A stretch of DNA of 64,000 nt from Nannochloris sp. 'desiccata' (taxonomy: Eukaryota; Chlorophyta; Trebouxiophyceae; Chlorellales; Chlorellaceae), in contig JAGTXX020000006.1 of the NCBI GenBank assembly GCA_019044685.2, positions 310,001 through 374,000 of the forward strand, written 5' to 3'. Position numbers and translations under genes: made by a program. How positions within the stretch are numbered: the first letter of the stretch is position 1; each line of letters begins with the position of its first letter. The notes beneath the pieces are model-generated. The model was not told where the DNA came from, made no database searches, and was given only the letters and a program-made list of their open reading frames with translations. Shown in pieces: positions 1 to 10,248 of the stretch.

Positions 1-14
1 AAGAAGCTACAGAG

Positions 15-3000
15 ATGGGTGAAAAGTACGATTTGCGTACGAGTGTGGTAGCTAGAAATGTAGATAGAGCTGCTTCTAATGGTAATCCATCTAAACCTGC
101 TTCTTCCGGCCCCACGGGTGAAACTAGCACAGCTGACGACAACGCCTCTCATGGAGTTCCAACCGCCGCTGAGGCTGCAGCTGAACAGCCCAATTTACCT
201 GCTCATGTCATACTTTTCTTGCTGAAACGTGAAGCTCTCCTCACTGCAGCCAAACTGCACGGTCTTAAACTCGAGCAAGTCACTGCAAAACGTGAACTGC
301 GTTCTTATCAAGCGCAGCTTCGAGCTGGCGAGCCTCGATTTGATCGTCTTCGCAGGGAACTCGACGAGATCAAAAGTGCCCCTTCCAGGTCTTTAGACGG
401 CACCTACCGCAACACTTCTGAAATGGAACGTCACCGTTCACAGCTGGCTGATGCTGCTATTGAAGAACAGATTACAGCGCAAGCAGAATTTAGAAAAATA
501 GGCTCTCGATTACAAAAAATTGTCGATTTAAAGGCGGAAATTGAAATGCAAATCTCCCGCAGAGAGCAAGAAGCTAATCAATTACAGCTTTGGAAACGAA
601 ATGTGTGTCAAATGGTGGACAATTTAGAAGATAATATCAACGCTGCTGCTCCTTTAGAAAGCCTGCTGCTTGCTGATGGAGCAGCTGATGGCGAAGTCGA
701 TGAAGAGGCTGGGGAGATTGACGACGCCAAAAGAGCCCTTGTTGCTGCTGTAAAAGTGGCCACACGTCACGCTGACGAGCTTGAGACCTTGAGAAATAGC
801 TTCAATACTACTTTTAGAAAAGAACTCTATGTTCCTGCAGATGATATCGCTATTTTCGAAACTGTGCAAAAGCAATTAAAAGAAATCGAAAGGCGGTTGG
901 ATGAAGGGAGGGTTGCCGTTCAACATTTATTGCAGTATGCGATCAATGTTGCCTGTGATGATCCTGGTATAACCATTGGCCAGCATATTGTATTGCCATT
1001 TTTGCAAGAAAAGCTGGATTTGAAAGGGTTGGAATGGGCCAATAAAAAGGCAGCTGCTGCTCAAGATGAGGTCATCCAGATGGAATTGGAACTTGAAGAC
1101 AAACAGCGCCAAGAAAAAGAAAAGAAGGCAAAAGCAAAGGCGAAGGCCAAGGAGAAGGCACGTACAGAAAAAGAACGCGAACGTGCTGATCGTGAAGCTA
1201 AGGAACGGCAAGCGCGTGAACTAGAGGAAGAAGTAAAACGCAATGCCGAAGCAGCAGCAGAGGAAGCGAGGAAGAAGCGGTTGGCTGAGCTCGAGGCGTT
1301 GCGGTTGGCGGAAGAAGAGTTGATGGAACGGCGAAGGAAAGAGTTGCTTGCTGATGAAGATTGTCATTGGAGGCAACGTAATCAACAAGATGATGAGCTT
1401 CGTAGTGCTCAGGCTGAGCTAGAACTGCAAATTGTAAGGGAGGCTTCTTCTGAGTTTAAAGAAATTGTTTCTCATGGTGGTGGTGCTGGAGCTGGTGGTG
1501 CCAATAAGGGTAAGGACGATGGATCCATTGCTGCTGGAGCGTCTAATGCTTCTAAACGCAATTCAAATCGTCGGACTGGTAAAGACTTAAAAGAGCAGCA
1601 GCAGTCCCAGCAGCAACAAGTTGATAGAGAGCAGCAGCAGCCGAAACAAAAAGGCGGTGGTGGTAGCAACAAGGCAAGTGCTGCCCTGCCCAACGGCCGT
1701 GGAAAAGAGGCTCCTAAGCCAACTGCAAATGATGTAGCTCCTTCTGTTGCCCCTGTAGCACCCACAGGGACACTTTCGTCAGAGCCAATTGCTGCTGCTC
1801 GTGGTGTTGCTGCCATTGCTACGAGCGATATTGCTACCGTCCCCGACGGTGGTGCAGCCATCAGTTCTCCATTAGCCCCTTCCAGCCCTGATCGTGTCGA
1901 GTCTGCCCAGCCTGCTCTCGTTCAGCCTCCACCAGGGCAACAAGAACAACTAGTAAATGGAGGAAAAGCCCCTCCCTCTGCTCCTCTAAGTCCTCAGCAG
2001 CAGCAGCTTCTGCCTTTGCCGGCAATGCCCCTACCACATCCAGCAATGGCGGCGATGCCTTTACCACCTCCCGGTATGCTTCATATGCCTCCTCCTGGCG
2101 CAGTCGTAGGACTTGCTCCTGTACCTGGCATTGCTATGGTGCCGCCACCAGTTCTCGCACCACCACCGCTGCCTGTAACGGGCCTGCCAGCGGGTCTGCC
2201 TTCTCATAGCAGATCTGGCTCTGGTTTCTCAGGCGCTGGTGTAGAAGATGTAAACAGTCCTACTGCGCTGCCACTTGGATCTCTTCCCATCCCCCCTCCT
2301 CCACCACCTCCACGACCAAACCAACAGCAGCACATGTATTCTGGAGGCCACCCACCGCCACCGATGCCGGTCTATAACGGAGGAGGGCCCCCTCATCATC
2401 ATCCAAATGTGTTCTATGGGCCGCCTAATGGGGAGCCTATTCCGCCACATATGATGCGACCAGGTAGTTCTGGGCCTCATCCACCGATGGGCTATGTCGT
2501 TCCCCCGCCGCCGCCTCCCCCTGGGGCACCTCATCACCATCAAGGAGGAGCAGGCGTGATGCATCCTCCCCATCCGTATCACATGCAGCATGGAGGTATG
2601 ATGCCACCACCACCTGGTGTTGCAATGGGTCAGCCATTCCCTGGACCTCACCACGGTGGCGGAAGACCTTATCAACAACAGCATCAGCAACTTCCGTATC
2701 GCACTCCGTCTTCGATTCATAGACAAAATGGAAGTGGGTCGTCTTTGGCTTCATCATTTGCTTCCTGTCAGTTACGTGCTGCAGCGCAGCCGTTCGTTCC
2801 CTCTTCTAATTTTTTCTCTATGCAAGATTCTGGAGCTACTGCTGCTTCTAGCGGTGGTAATGGTGGTGATGGTATTGAAGGCGCTCCTGCTGCTGCTGCT
2901 GATGATGATGATAAAGATGGCACAGAGCTGGAAGGTGCAGTTGATGGCGAAGAATCTAGTCCGCGTGGTATCTTAGAACCAGCTGAACTCGCTGCTGCAA

Positions 3001-4613
3001 CTGCTTCTGCAAGTCAAGCTGGCGGCCTTGTTATTTGTAGCAATGGTACTGCTTCAAGTACCGCCGGTGACGAGGCAGCTTCTGAGGAAGCAGGAAGCAT
3101 CATTTCAGATGGTGGAGCGGCCAATGTAACTGGTGGACTTGAAGCGGGGCAACAGGAGCAGATGCTTTCTATGGTTGGAAGTGGAAAAGGAGCAGGAGCA
3201 GCACAGGCTACTGCTACTGCTGCTGTTGTTCGAGCGCCATCACCACCTCCTGTGGTGGATTTGAAAAAATTAAAGTCAGTTCGCGGTCTTTCCAACTCTC
3301 CTGGCGTATACAACTGCTTTTTAAACGTTATTATTCAATCTCTTTGGCATCTCCCTGCCTTTAGAAAGTCTTTGCTGTCGTTAACTCCAGCAGAGTTGCA
3401 GAAACATAACAACACGGCCGCGGCAGATAATAGTAAGAACGCTGAAGTACTCACCAGCTTGCGTGCTATCTTTGAAGAACTTAACTCGAGTAGCAATACT
3501 ACTACTACTACTGAGAATGATCATGTTGATGATACCCTTCCTTTAAAGCCCCTCTCTCCTCACCGACTGAGAGAAGCTCTTGGTGGTTCTCGCTTTGACC
3601 ACGGTAACATGCATGACGCCGCAGAGGTGCTTGGTGAATTATTTGATCGTTTGCATGTAGCTGAAGTAGGATCTCAGGGTAGAGATCCTACTTTACCACG
3701 TACAGTACGTGTAGATGCAAGCTCTTTAAAGGAAGCTCATAGTACCGGAGCCGCAGCAACGGAGCCGCAGCCTGCTGGTTTAGGCCACGTTGCCAAAGAT
3801 TCCGCCTGGGGGAATGCAGCTGCATTGAATATGGTCAAGAAATCGCTCGCTCTTGCTGATGCTGAAGCAAAGGGTCACTCTGGTAATGGCAGTACGGGTG
3901 GCAGAGCCGGTGGTTCCACTGGTGGTAAGAAAGAAGTTGTGAGCATGGTGCAGAAGCTCTTTGGTATGGAAGTACAAGCGCCATTACATAATTTTACCAA
4001 TGGCAATAACAATAAAAACAGCAGTGCCAACGGCGGAAAGGGAGGAAAGTCCAAAGGAGGATTTAAATCTTCACCTAGCAATGCTGCCGCTACTGTTGAA
4101 ATGCTTCAATTCACCAGATATTTCCACCTTGTCCCTGCACAGGGTTTACGTACTGCTGCAGCTACAGCCCCTTCCTTTGAAGCTGCTCTCGTAACAGCTA
4201 CTGCTGGTGGTAATACTCCGCCAACTGAACGGCTCTTGACCAAACCAGCAGTGTTTACTATCAGCACTGTGTTTGAATCACCGCAAGTCCCTGCTCCTGC
4301 TTTAGCTGCGACGTTGGCTGCTTTACGGCCCGAATTGGATATCTCCCGTCTTTTCTTGAACACTTCTGTCAACAGAGAAGACGGTAAAGAAGATGCTGCT
4401 ACTCTAGGTTTCCATTATAGACTGAGATGCATGGTCTGCTACTCTAGTTCGCATTACTTTGCATTTGCCTTTAGTGAAGAAGTAGGCCAATGGCTGCTTT
4501 TAGATGATGCGCACGTCTCTGCTGTGGGGCATTGGAAGGATGTTCAAGCTACGACAGTGGAGCGGAGGTTACAGCCTTCGTTGTTGTTTTACGAGGCTGT
4601 TTCTTCTGGTTAA
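15..4613 (+). CDS. USP/UCH-type ubiquitin hydrolase-related protein (plant-like), possibly 5' partial
   Basis: Likely a ubiquitin-specific protease of the plant 'ubiquitin carboxyl-terminal hydrolase-related' group (USP53/54-like core). The frame gives 1532 residues from the first Met. It is also open upstream to the window edge, so the true start may lie outside. Residues about 65-470 are charged, heptad-like coiled coil. About 640-900 is Pro/His/Gly-rich low complexity. The catalytic core starts near residue 1088 with the Cys box GLSNSPGVYNCFLN, putting the nucleophile at Cys1101. The His box SSSHYFAF places His1480, followed by LLLDDAHV with Asp1497/1498 and a typical RLQPSLLFYE ending. 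All triad positions are present, so activity is plausible. The TPR-like N-terminus known in plant relatives is not evident. The long repetitive middle sits inside one continuous exon. Confidence 0.85.
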   Translation: MGEKYDLRTSVVARNVDRAASNGNPSKPASSGPTGETSTADDNASHGVPTAAEAAAEQPNLPAHVILFLLKREALLTAAKLHGLKLEQVTAKRELRSYQAQLRAGEPRFDRLRRELDEIKSAPSRSLDGTYRNTSEMERHRSQLADAAIEEQITAQAEFRKIGSRLQKIVDLKAEIEMQISRREQEANQLQLWKRNVCQMVDNLEDNINAAAPLESLLLADGAADGEVDEEAGEIDDAKRALVAAVKVATRHADELETLRNSFNTTFRKELYVPADDIAIFETVQKQLKEIERRLDEGRVAVQHLLQYAINVACDDPGITIGQHIVLPFLQEKLDLKGLEWANKKAAAAQDEVIQMELELEDKQRQEKEKKAKAKAKAKEKARTEKERERADREAKERQARELEEEVKRNAEAAAEEARKKRLAELEALRLAEEELMERRRKELLADEDCHWRQRNQQDDELRSAQAELELQIVREASSEFKEIVSHGGGAGAGGANKGKDDGSIAAGASNASKRNSNRRTGKDLKEQQQSQQQQVDREQQQPKQKGGGGSNKASAALPNGRGKEAPKPTANDVAPSVAPVAPTGTLSSEPIAAARGVAAIATSDIATVPDGGAAISSPLAPSSPDRVESAQPALVQPPPGQQEQLVNGGKAPPSAPLSPQQQQLLPLPAMPLPHPAMAAMPLPPPGMLHMPPPGAVVGLAPVPGIAMVPPPVLAPPPLPVTGLPAGLPSHSRSGSGFSGAGVEDVNSPTALPLGSLPIPPPPPPPRPNQQQHMYSGGHPPPPMPVYNGGGPPHHHPNVFYGPPNGEPIPPHMMRPGSSGPHPPMGYVVPPPPPPPGAPHHHQGGAGVMHPPHPYHMQHGGMMPPPPGVAMGQPFPGPHHGGGRPYQQQHQQLPYRTPSSIHRQNGSGSSLASSFASCQLRAAAQPFVPSSNFFSMQDSGATAASSGGNGGDGIEGAPAAAADDDDKDGTELEGAVDGEESSPRGILEPAELAAATASASQAGGLVICSNGTASSTAGDEAASEEAGSIISDGGAANVTGGLEAGQQEQMLSMVGSGKGAGAAQATATAAVVRAPSPPPVVDLKKLKSVRGLSNSPGVYNCFLNVIIQSLWHLPAFRKSLLSLTPAELQKHNNTAAADNSKNAEVLTSLRAIFEELNSSSNTTTTTENDHVDDTLPLKPLSPHRLREALGGSRFDHGNMHDAAEVLGELFDRLHVAEVGSQGRDPTLPRTVRVDASSLKEAHSTGAAATEPQPAGLGHVAKDSAWGNAAALNMVKKSLALADAEAKGHSGNGSTGGRAGGSTGGKKEVVSMVQKLFGMEVQAPLHNFTNGNNNKNSSANGGKGGKSKGGFKSSPSNAAATVEMLQFTRYFHLVPAQGLRTAAATAPSFEAALVTATAGGNTPPTERLLTKPAVFTISTVFESPQVPAPALAATLAALRPELDISRLFLNTSVNREDGKEDAATLGFHYRLRCMVCYSSSHYFAFAFSEEVGQWLLLDDAHVSAVGHWKDVQATTVERRLQPSLLFYEAVSSG

Positions 4614-6220
4614 TAGCCAGCGTGGATTGTTAAATTGGAGTCATTTGATCTACAAGATGGATGGCTTAGTGAAGCGATACCTCACTGAAAAGGAAAGGAA
4701 AGATCCTTTTGTGTTGCTGCCGTGGCGACGTCGTTAAAAAAATAATATCAACTCTGTTGGTCAAAATTTTCTCCAAGTAGATAGATAGTAAATTATATCT
4801 ATCTATGGGCGTGTGCCCTCTCTATCATGTTTATCGATACGATACTTCTCTGTCTCTTTCTTGTTCCGTTCCACCCTCTTGTTTTATTTGTTTCTGATGT
4901 CTTTCACCAACCATGTTGTCAGCGGTGGCGACGGCAAAAGGAAATGAAGTAATAAGCAGGGTATATAAATTTTTTGAATTTTACTTGCATCACTATGATA
5001 TTATCAGTTCCTTTTATCTCATAATATTAAACTTTCCTTCTACAATGAATAAATATTTGATTTTTCCCTCTCTCTTTTTTTCCCATGTTCTTCTACGAGT
5101 ACCCTAAGCAAAGTTTTCTACTCCAAAATTTCGGGCCCATTGATAAGATCTATAAATATGTAATAGAAATCCACAGAGAAGTAATGCACATTCGTTGCAA
5201 TCCTAAATACGCTAGCGTCTTATTAATTTATTTACAAGGTGGGATGGGGGTTTCACTTCTTTTATTTACTTGGAGCGTTTATGTTTTCTCCCGGCCTCTG
5301 AACAAAAAAGGTAACCTTGAATTCGAATATAGAGAGTGGATCATGACAGCAAAGCAAGCTTTGGGTTTCAACAGAAATGTGTGCAAGAAAGAAACAAGGA
5401 AACCAAAAGAGAGGAGGAGAGGAAAAATATTGAGCTGGTGTTGCTGTTCTTGTTATATTGACGGTGAAGAAGCAAAACCCAACGTGACAATTTGGCTTTT
5501 TATTATTATTTGGGAAAAGGGGAACTGAACATGCGATGCAAAGAAAAAAGCAATCAGGATAAAGAACGAAACCGAGGATCTTGCTGTAACGGAACACATA
5601 GTTCGCAAGATAAGAATGCAGTGCAGTGGAGAACAAAAAACAAAATATCTAATCAAACGGTGTACATAAATCTGAGAAAGGTGGAAAGAAACAAACGTCT
5701 TAAGCAAAAAGGAGAAGACGATCGGGAGAAAGAAAAGAGGCGAAAAGAAAAGAGGGCAAAACGTGGTATTAAACGATGAAGATAAACAATTGCTTTGTAG
5801 CTTGATAAGATTAGGGGCAGAGGCAGGTTTCAAAGAAGAAAAAAAAAGAGGCGGGGGTGGTGGTGGTGTTAGACGAGGAGGGAAGAGTTGGAAAATAAGG
5901 AGAATCGATTTTTGAGAAGGAGGAATTTAGGAATAGACCAGGGACGATGAAGAGAAAAAGAAAAGAGAAATAGTTGATGTGTGTTTTCTAAAAACAATTC
6001 TTTATTCCATTTGTTCGGTATGAACTAAATAAAAATCAACATGGAAGAAAAAATTTGAAGACGGTGTTTGATTTCCTCCAAAAATGTTTTTTATTATAAA
6101 TGAACTTTTCTAATCAATCACAATCCTATCAATTAAAAATACCACTAATCCATCTACTATACACCAATCCCAACCCTCAAGTGAAGAAGCCCTTTGAAAT
6201 TTACCTTCCCAACAATTAAT
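4614..6220. other. Convergent intergenic region, 3' UTRs, no convincing gene
   Basis: This 1.6 kb stretch lies between the stops of the USP-like gene and the minus-strand U2AF-like gene. Open frames here are low complexity and match no family I recognise. It is AT-rich, with a 10-bp inverted repeat near 4778-4805 and a strongly purine-rich plus strand at about 5690-5970. I searched the minus-strand frames for a missing third RRM of the U2AF-like gene and saw none. Confidence 0.6.
4778..4805. repeat. Perfect 10-bp inverted repeat (hairpin) in a 3' UTR
   Basis: The arm TAGATAGATA (4778-4787) is matched by its exact reverse complement TATCTATCTA (4796-4805) across an 8-nt loop, about 165 nt after the USP-like stop. 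It could fold in the transcript. The arms are made of a GATA-type tetranucleotide, so microsatellite slippage could also have produced it. Confidence 0.6.
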
Positions 6221-7986
6221 TTAGTAAGGAGTAGGCCCCAAGGCCCTCTTCACAGTCAAATATTTATTTCCAACAGGCTTTCCATGCAATGCTGTAATAA
6301 CATTATCAGTAATCGCCACATCAATAAACTCACAAAAGGCATATCCTCGGCTATTCCCAGTAGCTCTGTCCATTACTAAATTAAACGCCTTGAGGGTGCC
6401 AAAGGGGACCAACATCTCGGTGACCTGTTCCTCGGTCCAGTCACAAGGCAAGCCTCCAATAAACACTTTATGGGGAGAATCTTGTACGACAGTACGGACG
6501 ATATCCAAACCGGAAAGATCCAAAGCAGGACTGGGTTCAATAGGGCCCAGCATGATGGCCACAGCGGGATCATAGTTGTTTGGGCGGCGGATTTTTAAGA
6601 AAGTATCCTTGAAGCGAACGCCATCCAAGGCCATACAATTGGAAGCTTCCTCAACGGAACGGAATTCGACAAATGCGTAGGATTTATCCTGCGGGGGGGA
6701 GGGAGAAGCAATATAAGGGAAACCAGATTGTGAAGGATGACCTCGAGGTAAGGAAGAATTGTAAGAGCCGGCGGCGGCGCTGGGAGCAGTGGTGGAGGAA
6801 GAACTCAGGTTATTGGTGGAATTGGAGCGGGGTTTCGTGGTGCGGGATGTCTCTGTTGATGTGTTGGATAAACGAACGACACCAGAAGGAGACGAGGGCG
6901 CATCACCACCTCCGCTGCCGTCGAGGGAGGGAGAGCGGGAGCGAGCGCTGCCAGAAGAGAACCGGCGGCAGTACGCGCGTTGAGGAGCAGTATTTGTGGC
7001 TGAGTTATTACCCCCCTGCATTTTGGTCAAATAATGTAAAGAGATAATGCAATAATCAAAATGGGCAGCCAGGAAAAGTAGATTTCAAAAAAAAAAAAAA
7101 AATTAAAAGCGGGTGTTTATGGGCAACATTTTTTCAATTTAAAAGACTGTGTATTATGAAAATTTGCTTACCGGGTACAATTTGCAGCTTGCTACTGCAG
7201 GACCATCTCCCATAACACCTCCAATTTGAGCCATCAGCTCATTAACTGCATTTCTAAGCTCAGTGTCGACAAGCTCTTCTGCTTATATTGGAAGGAGAAG
7301 TAGAGGAAAATGGAGTGAAATTAAGTTCGCATGATAAAGAGTAAAACAAGAGGAATCTGTCCACATAAGTAGAGCACGAAATTGTAGCGGGACAAAGGAA
7401 ATACTTTGAAAAAAATTAACCAAAACATAAAAATCTTACCGTTCATCTCCGGAGGTAAATTTCCGACGTAAACTCTCTTCGCTGGACGTGCAGCATCAGG
7501 ACTGAACATTTGGTACCTTGCTTGAAGCTGTGCAGCCCATGCTCGGTAGTGAGATGTTGTGCCTGCAATTAGAATCAATAGAAAGGAAGAAACCGGAAAA
7601 TATGAGTGTGGGAGAATTGAGTTCAGGGGACCAAGGAAGCTGGCACTATAGGACAGTTGGACTCTTTTGATTTTTCACTTTTAATTGTAGTATACCTTGC
7701 AAACGCTGGATTTCACGGGCCTGGAGTTCAAGCTGTTCTCTAAGAGTTTGAACATCACCATGTTCTGCACATATAAAAAAGTAGAAACGAAGGTTGAGAA
7801 CCTCATAAACACTTGAGAAAGAGTGAGGAAGCCGAAGACCTGGGGGGTGAGACAAGCCTCCAGCTAGTTAAGAGAACAACCTTGGGGAAGTCTAGAGCCT
7901 GGCCCTGCCATACGTAACGCATGTTCATTGCCAAAAGAGCCAGGGTAGACCGGGAGAAAGTGATGTTGGTGTGCAGTGGCCATCAT
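6221..7986 (-). CDS. U2AF65-like splicing factor (two RRMs, no RS domain or UHM)
   Basis: Homologue of the large U2AF subunit, which binds the polypyrimidine tract in 3' splice-site recognition. Exons inferred: 7986-7881, 7764-7696, 7562-7440, 7278-7172, then a last exon to 6221 starting at 6688 or 7015; all phases fit. RRM1 begins with RVYVGNLPPEMN and resumes as SYAFVEFRSVEEAS. The linker holds RRPNNYDPAVA, and RRM2 contains HKVFIGGLP and GYAFCEF, closely matching U2AF65. With the 6688 acceptor the protein is 290 aa and RRM1 has normal length. With 7015 it is 399 aa, with a 109-residue Ser/Pro/Gly-rich insert between RRM1 strands 2 and 3. There is no N-terminal RS tract, and the frame stops right after RRM2 (ALGPTPY), so the U2AF-homology motif that binds SF1 is missing. 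It may be a U2AF65 paralogue rather than the main subunit. Confidence 0.85.
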
Positions 7987-8683
7987 TATTAAGAAAAGTT
8001 GAATTCGTGAGTATCAAAATGAGAGTTGGAGCCTCAATAGAAAATAGGGGCGCAATTAATGGGAGAGAAAATTAATATTATGCTGTGGAGCTTCATGAAG
8101 TTCAAATAAAACAAGTTTTCGCTTCGGTGTCCTTGCTACTAGTTGCGTGGAAACGGTCCTGTCACAGCTGCTGTAAAGTTGTTTCACCAAATTTGACTTC
8201 AAACTATTTCTTACTAAATATTAAAACACTTTAAACCGTTTAGCATGCCTTTGCTCCTTCCAGAGTGGATCTGAAACACGAAAAGGCATTGCATTGTTTT
8301 GATCCTCAGATCAAGCGGATCGTTGCCGGCGGCATATATTTAAATACAAGGGCAGGTGTCATTTAAGATTTACTTGAATGATAGTTATTATAATTTTTGC
8401 ATATATTAGCGCTAGCATGCATTCGCAAGGCTGCAATTTCAAAACTCTTTTTACGAATTGAGATTTTTAAAGTGGCAGTTGAACCCTGGATTGTACATTA
8501 TTTGCTCATTTTGGCATTAGCGACCTTCTATATGATTAATTACATGCAATTGAAGGTTACTTAGGGCTTAAAATGAAAGTAAAGGTTAGCCCAGATTCGC
8601 ATCCACCCAACCAAAGGAACAAAATCCAGAAATTCAACAGCCCAATAGCCTTTACTCCTATACAAAAGTCAAAATAAATAATA
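7987..8683. other. Intergenic region between two minus-strand genes
   Basis: About 700 bases hold the 3' UTR of the chorismate-lyase-like gene and the promoter of the U2AF-like gene. A TTACA (TGTAA on the coding strand) lies near 8541, fitting a chlorophyte-type poly(A) signal for the upstream gene. No coding, RNA or repeat element was recognised. Confidence 0.5.
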
Positions 8684-9894
8684 TTACTTATGCATGAAAG
8701 GAGCGCCTAAGAATTCTTCAAGTTCAGATGAAAACACTTCATAAATCAACGTTAACGGCCGCCCTTTATGCCAAAAGAGATAAGAACGACCCCAAAAGGG
8801 ACCTTTGGCACCAAATTTTCTGCACAGATTGGATGCAATGCAAGTATTTATTAGTTTAAGTTAACCCAAAGAATTGTAAAATTTGAATAAAAGGGCGGTA
8901 GGAGTGACCAAGAGAAGGCGGTAATCTGGGAACAAAAATCAAACGAATAAAATTCTGCACTTACTCTTCAAGCTCAACAGAGTGGCCATATTCTAAATCT
9001 ATAATCTCTCGATACATTTCAGTCCGTTCTCTGCTTAAAGAGACCCATATTGGCTGATCTTTATCTCTGCAAGGAAGTGAAAACAAACATGTTTTGACTT
9101 TGTCGTTCATCACAACATTTCCAGTACCGAAAACAAATTGCAAGAAAACCCATCAGCTGAGATCTACATACGCGAATGTTCTTACTTAAGGTACTCTTCT
9201 ACGGTATCTGCATTCCACCACGACGCTGCATACACAAAGGCTCTATTCAATGGCTCTGGCAAATGCAATAGAACTTGGCGCTGTAGCAGCGGGCCCTCTA
9301 GCAACGAAATTGCTGGTGGCAGATTGTTATTGAAATAAATACCATTGCCATCGCTATTATACCCATTTCCACTACATTCGGAAAGAAGAGTTTCGTGGTT
9401 TCCTAGACGACGCATTTCTAAGCATTCTACGCTGACTGGAAGGCCTGTCATCAGTTGAAGATGACGGGTGACAGAGCCGTCGCTTAGTAGAATAACCTAC
9501 ACAAAGAGAGAATGTAGATAGATATTTGGGTTGATTTAAGGATAAATTCACGTTTTGGTGTATATAATCGATGTTAGATATAGTGGTAATAAGAATTTTG
9601 TGTTGGTTCTGACATTACCTTCCAGGGAGGGCTCAAGGTGCTCGGAAGACCACCAGCCTGCAATGCTGCAGTCTCACTTCCTTGCCATAAAAGAGGACGG
9701 TCAAGATGCTGCCATTGGGTAGACCTGTCCGTATATGCAGCGTAATCGTGGTTATTTGCAAGGCCTTGGAGTGCGGTATAGCTGCATTGTGGTCTGCTCC
9801 ACGCGATGGGTGATCTAAGAACTAGATGTTGACTAACGAATCCAATGCTGCTGCCCATCGGAGGGAAATAGCTAGGCAGTGTTGAACATGCCAT
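8684..9894 (-). CDS. Chorismate-lyase-like protein (DUF98 / Ycf21 family)
   Basis: Reconstructed from four exons: 9894-9619, 9496-9186, 9066-8965 and 8819-8684, with introns of 122, 119 and 145 nt. All phases agree, giving 274 aa. Family marks are ILLSDGSVTRHL near residue 95, then PLLQRQVLLHL and FVYAASWW, then PIWVSLSRERTEMYREI, and the last-exon signature FWGRSYLFWHKGRPLTLIYEVF. UbiC-type lyases split chorismate to 4-hydroxybenzoate and pyruvate. The algal/cyanobacterial Ycf21 branch has no settled function, so I do not claim that reaction. Ycf21 is plastid-encoded in some red-lineage algae, so a nuclear copy suggests a photosynthetic host and probably a plastid product. The first 90 residues are poorly conserved and could include a transit peptide. 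Confidence 0.8.
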
Positions 9895-10248
9895 TTTTAA
9901 TTAAATAAGTGTTCCTAAAAGGAATATGTGTTGATAAATTTTAAATTCGTCCCTATTTGATTTGAGTTGAGGAGGAGCTGAATGGACGCCGCTGGGTGGC
10001 CTCTAAAAGCAGGCTCATCTAAGGCCTGCATCGCCGTCCGCGGATAAACGAAGCTGCTATGTTTTCTTTCGTCTCTGGACAGCCTAATAACCTGGATTTG
10101 GCCTGCATTTTCTGTGCCAGAGGCTGTACAAGAGAGGGAGAGAAAGAGGTGGCGCCTAAAATATTTTCTTTATTGAGCCTACCTCCCAAAAGTTCTCGTA
10201 CGAGTTAGAGAATCTACAACTGTAAGCTACAAAATATATTTTACACAG
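9895..10248. other. Intergenic region between two minus-strand genes
   Basis: Some 350 bases separate the chorismate-lyase-like start codon from the QueC-like stop. They should hold the promoter of the former and the 3' UTR of the latter. No coding sequence or clear TATA box was seen. Confidence 0.5.

Noticed and set aside
3780..3977. Minus-strand frames inside the USP-like gene and many similar ones elsewhere
   Set aside because: They overlap strongly supported coding exons on the opposite strand and encode nothing recognisable.
5085..5528. 147-residue open frame in the USP/U2AF convergent gap
   Set aside because: Low complexity, no family resemblance, no splice-supported extension; likely UTR.
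8848..8925. Alternative last exon of the chorismate-lyase-like gene via a 39-nt intron
   Set aside because: The longer 145-nt intron gives the clear family C-terminus (WGRSYLFWHKGRPLTLIYEVF); the short one does not.
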